DNA from: Protopterus annectens
Taxonomy: Eukaryota; Chordata; Ceratodontiformes; Protopteridae
Assembly: GCF_019279795.1 (NCBI RefSeq)
Contig: NC_056748.1
Span: 605,695,636 to 605,759,635, forward strand
Length of the DNA stretch: 64,000 nt
Direction: 5' to 3'
Shown: in pieces, positions 55,451-64,000 of the stretch
How the letters are laid out: each line of letters starts with the position of its first letter
Position numbering within the stretch: the first letter of the stretch is position 1
Notes under the pieces: generated by a model
The model's database searches: none
The model's input: only the letters and a program-made list of their open reading frames with translations
Told to the model about the DNA's origin: nothing
Program-made: the position numbers and the translations under genes

Positions 55451-56434
55451 AAGAGGTGTAAATAGGGTGAGAAGAGATATAATAGGAAGCTAGGAAGAGG
55501 AGCAGTGGGATGAAAGGAGACTAGGATAAGGCTAAATAAAGTATGGAGTGATTAATGAGGTAAGGTAGGAAGGATGGGGTGAAAATGTGATGGTGTGATG
55601 TGTATAAAAGTTAAAGAAAGTGATTTATTTAGATAAGTATAGATAGATAAGGTATATTAATAAATATGTGGAGCTGATCAGCTGGTCTTAAGAAGTAGGA
55701 AGGAGGGGTGTTGGGGAGGGAATGATGAGTTGTGATGGACTGGGTGGGTTGAATAGAATAGTATTTGAAGTGGTGACTTTTTATTGGTAGTGGAGAATTA
55801 GTGGGAGGAGTTAGTTCCAATTAAGTGTAGGTGTAGGGTGGGTGGGATTTTGGTGGTATGGGTAGGGGAGTGGAGTGAGCCTGAGTGCAGCAAGGGTGAA
55901 TGGAGTGGGTTGAACTACAATGCAGACCAGAAAGCAGATACAAAAAAAGACTATCCGCTAGACTTCCATGCCCAGGTCCATGCCATGAAGTTGTAAACAA
56001 ACAGCCCATTCACTTTTTCAAAACAGAGTGTAAATGCAGTTTTAACTGATTCTAGGAATATGAGTTATTTTTCATAATTCTACAAAGAATAAAAGAAAGG
56101 AACTGTTTAAGGCTATGGGAGGAGGGGAACCTGGACTATGGCATCTGATTTAGTATGCACGCCGCTATGCAACAAAATGCTTAAGGAAACTTTTGCTGTA
56201 ACTTGAGTAATATGCAGAAATTGGTTAGGGCATACACTGCAGGCGCTTTTGGTTTATAATTGCTCAAGCCGTGATGTTGGTGGTAAATAGGATGAGAATT
56301 CAAGCAACCAGCTTAGACTGGAGGAAACATTCGAGGTGCAGTGTATCAGAGACTGTAAAAAGTGGAGAAAATTAAACAGTTTAGAGGAGGGGATTAGAGA
56401 TTAGACATAGAGAAGTAGCTGTAAAATAGCGGAC
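55451..56434 (-). other. L2-b 5' UTR
   Basis: About 1 kb, much shorter than in L2-a and L2-c and without visible tandem units. The shared G-rich block (GGGGAGTGGAGTGAGCC) is at 55865-55885. Small ORFs here (55629-56009) have no domain. The sequence ends at the AATTA duplication. Confidence 0.6.
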
Positions 56435-58970
56435 AATTACTCCACTGTTAACTGAAAATCCTATACGACACCAAACGTACAGTCACAGAGATTCTTGGAT
56501 TTTGTAAACCCAAACTCCCTGGACCAGATTGTCAGTACACCAATCAGGGGTGCAACCATACTGGATCTGGTCCTCACTAATATGGGACAGTGCTGCACAC
56601 CCCCTAAGGTAATGTATTCCCAGATAAGGTCAGGCCACAAATTGGTCTCCTTTGAAATAAAAATAAAACCTGGACCATCAGCTAACCCTGGAATATTCAG
56701 GAACTACTTTAAGGCTAACTTCCTGCTATTAAGTTATAACATGGCAAAATTTCAAGCCCCCATAAGCCCCGAGAACACTGCTGCCTATGCAGAACTGTTC
56801 ACAAAAACCCTATACAAGCATGTTAATAGCTGCACAGAGGCAACTGTACCCACCAGGACGAAGTACAGAACTAACTCAAAAAACAAGCCACCCTGGTAGA
56901 ATCAAAAATCAATAGGCCATATAACAGAAGGAAAAAAATCATGGCAAAAATTAAGAGATGCAGCACCCAGCAGGATAAAAGCACTCTCATCAAACTAAAC
57001 AAACAACTCAGAGTGCAAATAAAGTATATGAAAGCCAAATTTGAGGTAAATTTGGCCTCCCAGGCCAAGGACACCCACAAGGCATTCTTTAGCTATATCC
57101 GCAACCTCAAAGGCAATACAAAATTGTGTGCAGAGCTCACTGTAAATGGAGCCACCTATACTGAGCCAGATAATAAAGCAAACCTACTGGCCGACAAATT
57201 CATCTCCAGCTTTACCCCTCTCTTCCCCTGAACCGCCCATCAGGAAATATCATCAAATATAATGCTATTACTATGGAACTGGTCCTTAATGCTCTTTCTT
57301 AGGACAAGAACACTGCATCAATAGCCCCAGACAATGTACCAGGATGCCTTCTAAATAGCATGAACCATGACCTATCAGGCCCTCTGGAATTGCTGTTTAA
57401 CTGCAGCCTCCAAACAGGCTTTGTGCCTTATAAATGAAGAACAGTAACAGTCATTCCTCTACACAAAGGTGGGCCATCTACAGACCCTTGAAACTAAAAA
57501 CCCATAAGTCTCACTAGTCTTATATGCAAAGCCATGGAAAGAATTATCATGGAAATGATCAATAATGACATTGTAAACCACCAGACACTGGACCCAACCC
57601 AGTTTGGTTTCATTAAGGGCAGGTCAGGCCTTCTCAGCCTAGTGGACTTCTTTGAGAAGGTCACCAAAGCAATGGATGAGGGCAAAATGGTTCACACTGC
57701 CTACCTTGACATGGCCAAGGCATTTGACACAGTACCCCACTAGGGCATTGTTGACAAACTCAAGAGGTTAGGTACAAACCCATATGTCACAAGGTGGATA
57801 GCCAACTGGCTTACAGACAAGACACAGGAAGTTAGAATTGGGTAGTCCACCTGTACAAAGAGGCCAGTCAAAAGTGGAGTCCCTCATGGATTTGTCCTTG
57901 GAGCACTCCTTTTTCGCATTTACTTCTCTGAAGTCAAGGCCAATGTCAATGGTTTCTGGCTGACTAAATTTGCAGATGATTGCAAATTAGGAACTGTTAT
58001 TGAATCCCTCATCAACACAAATGTTCTCCAGGAAGGGCTGACACAGACAAATAACTGGTGTCAGAGCCATGGAGTAAAACTAAATGCCAAGAAATGCATA
58101 ATAGTATCCTTTGGGAAGTCATCCACCCCTGGTAACTACCATATTGACAACACACTCCTCAGAGTTGACCCAGTAGTTAAGGAATTTGGTGCACACATAG
58201 ATAGTAATCTAGCCTTTAACCATCATGTGTCTACAGTAGTGAGGAAATCATTCTATGTTGTGCAACTTACAAAGGCATGGCATTTAGGTCCAAGGAAGTC
58301 ATTGTTCTGCTGTATTTGGCACTCATCAGACCTACCATTGAGTACAATGCCTCCTTTGGTATATACCTAACCAGGGATAACCAACAAATGGAATGTCCAC
58401 AGAGGTTCCTCACTAAAAGAATACAGGGCATAAGTAAATGTGGTCTGCAGTTCGCATCGAGGCTCTGTCCCTTTATTCTGTCATGTACAGGCTGTTGAGG
58501 GGCGATCTCTGCCTGGCATACAGGGTATTGTCAGACCTCATCGTGATGGACTTCCTGCATATACACAAAATAAACAGCACCAGAATTACCCGATCTAAGA
58601 CTTAAACCTTGCCTGTGATATAAATAGGACCTACTGGAGAGAGAGGTATGTATCCCAGGGACTATCCCATCTCTGGAACAGGCTCCCTGTCCATGTAGTG
58701 CAGAGTTCCTCCCTAACCCAATTCAAGTGTAACTTGGACAGTTGGATGGGGAACAGGAAATTCATCCCTGGCTTGGCACCTGTCTCTCTAATGGACACAG
58801 GCAACCTGTAAATGCTTCATCTCCCAAGCCCCTGCTTGTAAATATTTCATCTCCCAAGCCCCTGATTACACTTATCAAGTGTACCAGAACTTGTCAGAGA
58901 TTTGGGATGCACAGCTAGGCTTAAAAAGGCCCTTGTGGTCATTAGCCTAGTAAACACCTATGAACCTATT
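56435..58970 (+). mobile_element. CR1-E, 3' part, split by L2-b
   Basis: Continuation from 42781: the end of APE, linker, RT and the 3' end AGTAAACACCTATGAACCTA at about 58970. With the left half, CR1-E would be about 4 kb, a nearly complete element. Confidence 0.92.
56447..58811 (+). pseudogene. CR1-E ORF2: APE C-terminal part, linker, RT
   Basis: QRFLDFVNPNSLDQIVSTP, ILDLVLTNMG, SGHKLVSFEI (SDH changed to SGH), AAYAELFTKTLYKH, SKNKPPW, ICKAMERIIMEMINND, TQFGFIKGRSGLLSLVDFFE, TAYLDMAKAFDTVPH then a stop (motif A), motif B around VPHGFVLGALLF, LTKFADDCKLG (motif C intact), IEYNASFGIYLTRDNQQMEC, DSWMGNRKFIPG. Roughly eight stops or frameshifts. Confidence 0.87.
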
Positions 58971-60217
58971 CAGACAGTTTGATCTGTAGACCAACATACA
59001 TTAATGTAGAGACATGAAAATGTCATTGCTAATCTGACTCATCAGTTCCATTTAAAAAGGAATAGTGAGTGAACAGATAGTGGATATACTCTGTGATTTT
59101 GCTGAAGTATTTGATTCTTTAGTGTACTTTTTTCTTTTCTTTTTTATACTCTTATCTGCTCAAAGACCTGAAATTTCATATCTTTGAAGGTGAAGAAATC
59201 TTATATCTTAAGAATTAGTCCCTTTCTTATCCACTACTGCTTGGTAAGTGGCTTTCTGACAGTCTTGTTTGTCACCACTTAAACTCACATCTGTGGTAAT
59301 GTTTATCAGTACTGTCCTGTTTCAAAATCTCAACCTCAAAGGAGTGCTATAAGCAAACAACTTGGTCATTGATAGGAATGGCCACTCTCACGGAGTCAGT
59401 AGTTCCTTGCTTAAATAAGATCTTGTAGCCTTACCCAAATGGTTTTCATGAAGTCACTAAGATACAAACAATGCTTTTGGTACAGCTGCAACATTTTTTA
59501 AGACCATTAAAAACTGACACTTTGATGGGTTCATAGGGATAAATCTCTTACAAAAGCCAAGACAGCCCATGAGTAAGTAGTGATGCAAGTTCTGGATGAG
59601 CTAGCTGTGGATGGTGTGGAGAGAAGCTCCAGCTCATGTATTTTGGGGTGGGGCAGGGCAGCCCAAACCACTGCATACCTGACACAGCAGAGATGAGTGA
59701 ATTGACATGGAATAGTATGGGTAGAGATATTCATCCACTACCAAGCTGCCCATGTGTAATATCAATTAATCAACCCATGAATCAAAGAATGCATAAGTCA
59801 CATTCCATCCAGTATAATTGCACATCAGGCTACCAGAAAATTTGTGTATGCCAGAGAAATTGTCATCCACCACCCATAGCTTTCTGGATGATGACTCCTC
59901 CCTCATTCATCTGTCTGTGCAACACTGATTACTTACAAGAATAGGAACTGTATTGATTGGAAAATGACAGTCCCCCCTCAATATGGTATGGAATGCAGTG
60001 CTAAGATGGATGCAAGAAACGAATTAGAAATGCAATGGAAAGACCTGGACCTGATGACACACAGGGCAAAAAATAATTAAAAATGGAGTAAACTGGAAGT
60101 ACCTTCATTATCAGAGGCCTTAAAACGTCTAATGTTTTTAAATATTTAGGTCATTGGCTTGAGTCATTAATCTTACTTATATATAATTGGAATTCCACAG
60201 GAAAAAACAAACTGATA
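58971..60217. other. unassigned interval
   Basis: About 1.25 kb with no supported gene or repeat. ORFs near 59531-59944 overlap in opposite strands and show no domain. Confidence 0.4.
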
Positions 60218-60283
60218 TAAACCAAACCCATAGCACTGAAACAACTTCAGAGACAAGATAAAAGCCAAACACTTTATTATAAC

Positions 60284-60336
60284 ACTAGTTAACCACTTTT
60301 TGTTCCCAGTTGCCAATGAACTTCTTCAGAACTACT
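60284..60336 (-). ncRNA. hammerhead-like motif, PLE-4 body
   Basis: Minus strand CTGAAGA (60323-60329), helix II GTTC/GGAAC-type, then AAAA in place of GAAA, then AGTGGTTAACTAGT. Helix I AGUAGUU pairs with AACUAGU with one mismatch. Core G lost. Confidence 0.45.
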
Positions 60337-60539
60337 AAAACATTAAAAAAAATTATTTAAATAGTCACACAATGTTCTCTTTCTAACCAATGCTTAAAAT
60401 ACCCCAATCAGCACTTAATTAAACAGTTTTAAAAACATTTAAACATCCATATGCCACAGTGTTTCATAACAGAATTAATAGAAACTGAATCACTCAGCCC
60501 TGTATGACTAGTGGCAACAGATCTTAATAGCCATTCCAA

Positions 60540-61186
60540 TTCATGTTTGTTTAAATGCTCTCCCATAATAAACCTCTCAAACCACTACTCATTGGATCCA
60601 TTACTAAAAACTTAAAGTCATGTTCTTTATGTAATTGAATGTGTCTATAAAGAGCATTCGTAGACGTACTATTCCTTATATCCAACATATGTTCACTTAT
60701 CCTGGTTTTCCGCTAGCTGCTGATTTTTCCTGCATAAAATGCAGGACATTGTTCACAGGTAGCTAAATATACAACTTGTGCTGAATTACAAGTATAGTGT
60801 TTTGTAATTTTATATGTATTATTTCTTATTTTAAAATCATCCCCCATACTAATGTATGGACATTGGGCACAGTGTCCACATTTAAACATACCTAACTTCT
60901 TGTTAGTATTGAGCCCTTAATTGTAATCTTCTTTATATTCTAAAATTTCTTTAAAAGAACAGCCTTTTCTACAAACTAGCTTTGTTTTTTCCCCTGTCTT
61001 GGCATATAATGAGATAGCCATCCTAAAGATGTCCCAATTACGAATGAGGCACTCCCCAGTTGCCTTGCTATCTACTGTATATGTATTTATATACAATTTG
61101 CTTATATCTTTGTTAGTATCACTACATTCAGTAGTACCTTTTAGCTTGTTAATTGTATATGTTGTTCCATTATTGAAGATGTGCAT
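60540..61186 (-). pseudogene. PLE-4 GIY-YIG region
   Basis: KCGHCAQCPYISMGDDFKI, then VVYLATCEQCPAFYAGKI (YAGKI in place of YVGKT), then RISEHMLDIR, NALYRHIQLHKEHDFKF. A TAG stop follows KISS. The block at 60917-61186 is the preceding inter-domain region. Degenerate, but GIY, R and H landmarks are readable. Confidence 0.8.
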
Positions 61187-61233
61187 ATAAAACTCATTTT
61201 TCCTTTTTGTACAAACTTAATTTCTAATATTTG

Positions 61234-62200
61234 TTAAGAATTACAGTGGGTAGCCCATCTGTGCATATCTATTAATATTTCTATTTCTGCTATAAAGGTA
61301 TCAAATTCAAATATCATACGGGCTAATTGGACTATCTGTCCTTTAAGTACTGCCTTCTTTTGGTGTAATGGATGCCAACTATTGAAATGAAGGTACATAT
61401 TGGAAAAAGTGCTTTTTCTGTGAATGTTGGATATAAGACTTGGCTTAGACACATTTTTCGTTAATTCTTTGTCTAAATAAATGATCTTATCAGTACTCAC
61501 ATTCAAACTAAACTTTAAAAATTCACATGTACTATTTAAATAACTTAAAAATGCATCTAATTTCTGTTGAGTATCTGTCCATAAAATAAATATATCATCC
61601 AGGAAATGAGTATATAAAATCCACAATTCTTTGTACTGACTCTTAAAATAAACTTGTTCTCCAAGTATGTCATGAAGAGGTTCGCAAAACTGGGGGCACA
61701 AGCTGCCCCCATTGCCACTACTGTCATGTTTATAATAGCAATTGTTAAAAAAGATATTAATTATTCTTTAAAACTAACTCAATTAATGCTACTACAGCAT
61801 TTCTTTTGTCATTTTCTAATTGTGCTGAAGAAAACAACTGCTCTTCAAACCAATTTAATCCTTCAACATTGGGTATAACAGAGTATAAGTTGTTCACATC
61901 AACAGTTATAAAAATGCTATCAGGTGAAAAATTTAAGTTAATTTTATCTAAAAACTCTCATGAAACTTTGCAGATGTATGTGACTTGTTTTAATCTTCCC
62001 TTAAGCATATGTTCTAAATACTTAGCTATGAAATAAGTTTTCAATTGAGTAACATCAACAGTTGGTCTCAGAGGGGAATTGTCTACATTCTTATGTATTT
62101 TAGGGATACCAAAAATTCCAGCAATAACTGGTGATTCATTCTTTATATAGTCAAATTCACTTTTATCTATCTGTCCCTGAAATAACATATCAGTCAACAC
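61234..62200 (-). pseudogene. PLE-4 reverse transcriptase fragment
   Basis: GIFGIPKIHKNVDNSPLRPT, FIAKYLEHMLKG, TVDVNNLYSVIPNVEG (motif A), SSGNGGSLCPQFCEP (decayed motif B), FLDDIFILWTDTQQKL (motif C, DD intact), IIYLDKELTKN, RKSTFSNMYLHFNSWHP. The N-terminal part is missing: the body ends at 62200 where the inverted cap begins. Broken near 61720 and 61960. Confidence 0.85.
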
Positions 62201-62633
62201 TCTTTACGGACACATTCAACTATATAAAGAACATAACTTTAAATTTTAAGTAATGGATGAAGTTAGTAGTGTTTATAGGTTTTATTAAGGGAGAGCATTT
62301 AAACAAATGTGAAATGGAATGGCAGTTAAGATCTGATGCCATTAGTCATCCAGGGCTGAGTGATTCAGTTTCTATTAATTCTGTTTTGAAACTGAGGCAT
62401 ATGGATGTTTAAAATGTTTTTAAAACTGTGTAGTTCAATTATGTGTTGATTGGGGTGTTTTAAGCATTGGTTAAAAGAGAACGTAGTACTATTTAAATAA
62501 ATGTTGTTTAATGTTTTAGTAGTTCTGAAGAAGTTCCTTGGCAATTGGGAATGAAAATGCTTAACTACTCATAATAAAGTGTTTGGTTTTTATCTTGTCT
62601 CCAGTGTCATTTCAATGCTATGGGTTTGGTTTA
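62196..62633 (+). repeat. PLE-4 inverted 3' cap
   Basis: Reverse-complement copy of 60218 to about 60650. Relative to the body it carries the GIY-YIG end and the terminal repeat on the opposite strand. Example matches: the GACACATTCAA and GGGAGAGCATTTAAAC blocks. Confidence 0.87.
62516..62570 (+). ncRNA. hammerhead-like motif, PLE-4 inverted cap
   Basis: AGTAGTT (62518-62524), CTGAAGA (62525-62531), helix II AGTTCC/GGGAAT with one mismatch, GAAA (62553-62556), ATGCTT, AACTACT (62563-62569). Helix I is a perfect 7-bp AGUAGUU/AACUACU. Core blocks intact. Confidence 0.62.
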
Positions 62634-63554
62634 ATCTTATTTATCCTTCATGTGGATATTATTCAGTGGAAATGTTTAGAGGAAAGTATCATTTCTACTC
62701 AGTACGTGTTATAACACAGTTTCACTTCTTTTAACACTAGAATTATGCTTTGCACTATCAAAGTATGTTCTCAAACCAACCATTGAGTAGAGTCTTCTGA
62801 CAGATTAAAATAACTCAAGCTAAACCCAAGCTGAAAGCTTCATTAAAACAACTTTGCAAGGTTATGGCATAGACTGCAAACTGGGAACATTACTGTAAAA
62901 CCTTCTGCAGAGCAGGCTGGTTATCAGTAAACCCAAGGTTTGTACTTCTGACATTCATCCCAACAGTCAGACTCAATAATCTGTGCCACTGTTCTTCCCT
63001 TTAGTGCTCTGTAACTTCATATCCTAACTTACAATATATATGCTTTTTAATTTCCATCTTAAATTATTTTTCTATTTTACAACACTACTTGCTGTGTATG
63101 AGCAAAACATTTATAATGCAGGGCCCAACATTTTGGAATACTGTGCCTATTATCACTAGATCTTTAACTGTCTTAATCAAGATTTCTTTCCACTGTCAAG
63201 CTTGTTGAATGCACTCAAAAGACAAAAGGTAGGTGTTGACACAAACATTATATGGAGTTTGTATGCTGTTCATGTGTCTGCTTATGTTTTTGTCAGGGAC
63301 TCCAATTTCCTTCAACATCTGAAAGACATACGACAATGAAAACTGCCAATATTTAATTTACCTCATGGTGTGTGGGCTTTGTGAATGTATATGTGCCCAG
63401 TGATACACTGATGTTTTGTCGAAGACTAATTCCTCCTTGCTTGTTGGAAAAGGTTCTAGCTTCCCAAGATCCACCTTAGATAAAGTAGGAATTCCAAATG
63501 TGGCAGTATTGTGAATTCTGCTTCAGGATTTGTGCCTCAGTACTTTTTATACTT
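62634..63554. other. unassigned interval
   Basis: No supported gene or repeat in about 0.9 kb. Confidence 0.4.
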
Positions 63555-63990
63555 GTAACTTGAAGCCCTGTCACTATACTCAGTATCCTACGGACACCTA
63601 AGAGGTGACCTGTGTCTGGCATACAAGGCATCCTCCAACTCATTACTGATGGATTTCCTGCACAACAGCACGTCAAATGGCACCAGAAATACTCAGTCTA
63701 GGGATCTGGACTGCAACTTTGGTAGAACAGTTTGGAGGGACAGGTATATTTTGCAAAGGATACTGCTGCTATGGAACAGACTCCCCAGCTGCACAAAACA
63801 AAGTTCATCCTTGTCCATTTTCAACTGCAACTTAGATCTATGGTTAGGAAACAGAAAATGTACCCCAGGACTGTCCTTTGTACTACTAATGGACAGATGC
63901 ATGCAGCACCTAAATGCTTTATTCCATGCATGGGTCCCCTCAAATTATCTGTGGTATGATCCCAGTTATTGTCATTAGGGGTAATATATA
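63555..63990 (+). pseudogene. CR1-G, RT C-terminal fragment
   Basis: EALSLYSVSY, HLRGDLCLAYKASSNSLLMD, SRDLDCNFGRTVWRDRY, LLWNRLPSCTKQSSSLSIF, NCNLDLWLGNRKCTPG. It is a 5'-truncated CR1 3' piece; the CCTATGA-type end is not clear, so the 3' limit is uncertain. Confidence 0.8.
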
Positions 63991-64000
63991 ATTATCAACC

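Larger units (their letters stand above)
42782..56434 (-). mobile_element. L2-b, L2-like LINE with nested insertions (composite)
   Basis: One minus-strand L2 split by later arrivals. Segments in element order 3'->5': 42782-43871 (3' UTR and RT C-terminus, containing SINE-3), CR1-F, 44543-45578 (RT), the L2-c composite, 53676-56434 (linker, APE, N-terminus, short 5' UTR). It is flanked by the AATTA duplication in CR1-E. It is heavily decayed. Same orientation as L2-c and L2-d inside it. Confidence 0.85.
60218..62633 (-). mobile_element. PLE-4, Penelope-like element, 5' truncated
   Basis: The minus-strand body runs from about 62195 to 60218 with partial RT, cysteine motif, GIY-YIG and terminal repeat. 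The last 0.43 kb of its 3' end recur inverted at 62196-62633, capping the 5' side. The outer ends match as TAAACCAAACCC and GGGTTTGGTTTA. No target duplication was clear. Confidence 0.87.

Noticed and set aside
60205-62645. target-site duplication of PLE-4
   Set aside because: Flanks next to TAAACCAAACCC show no repeat longer than 3 bp.

Overview
The window reads as non-genic vertebrate DNA built almost entirely from retrotransposons. I see no host exon, rRNA gene or functional tRNA gene. CR1-group and L2-like LINEs dominate, beside Penelope-like elements (PLEs), one Ty3/gypsy-type LTR element, a tRNA-derived SINE family with a CAA tail, a palindromic MITE-like hairpin and several microsatellites. 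The mix and the depth of nesting suit a vertebrate with a large, slowly purged genome such as a lungfish or an amphibian; that identification is inference. Nearly all coding regions carry stops, frameshifts or deletions.

Layout, left to right. 258-3880: CR1-A (minus), holding a short retroposon. 4109-5191: PLE-1. 5.2-8.1 kb: no gene, one hairpin MITE. 8.1-15.2 kb: CR1-B (minus), split by near full-length CR1-C (plus, 9422-13296). 15.2-29.4 kb: a gypsy-type element (minus) whose integrase is split by PLE-2 (16292-28178), with L2-a lying between the two PLE-2 arms. 29.4-34.8 kb: mostly unassigned, with two SINE copies, an old SINE and an L2 3' end. 34.8-38.5 kb: PLE-3, split by CR1-D. 38.5-41.3 kb: unassigned. 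41.3-59.0 kb: a four-level nest, CR1-E (plus) containing L2-b, containing L2-c, containing L2-d (all minus); L2-b also holds a SINE and CR1-F. 60.2-62.6 kb: PLE-4. 63.55-64.0 kb: CR1-G fragment.

How the parts work. CR1 ORF1 carries a CX2C-X16-CX2C finger and an SGNH/esterase-like domain, and ORF2 an APE endonuclease plus RT. L2 ORF2 carries an N-terminal hydrophobic segment, a 2A-like motif, APE and RT; its RNA ends in a stem-loop whose helix covaries among copies, followed by ATTT/TAAA repeats. PLEs carry RT plus GIY-YIG endonuclease and a hammerhead-ribozyme-like motif in the terminal repeat. Every PLE insertion here is capped at its 5' side by an inverted copy of its own 3' end.

The most notable points are the covarying L2 3' stem, the shared PLE architecture with hammerhead-like motifs, the signal-like segment plus 2A-like motif in L2, promoter-like 5' repeats with YY1-like sites, and nests whose order can be read because host frames rejoin when inserts are removed.
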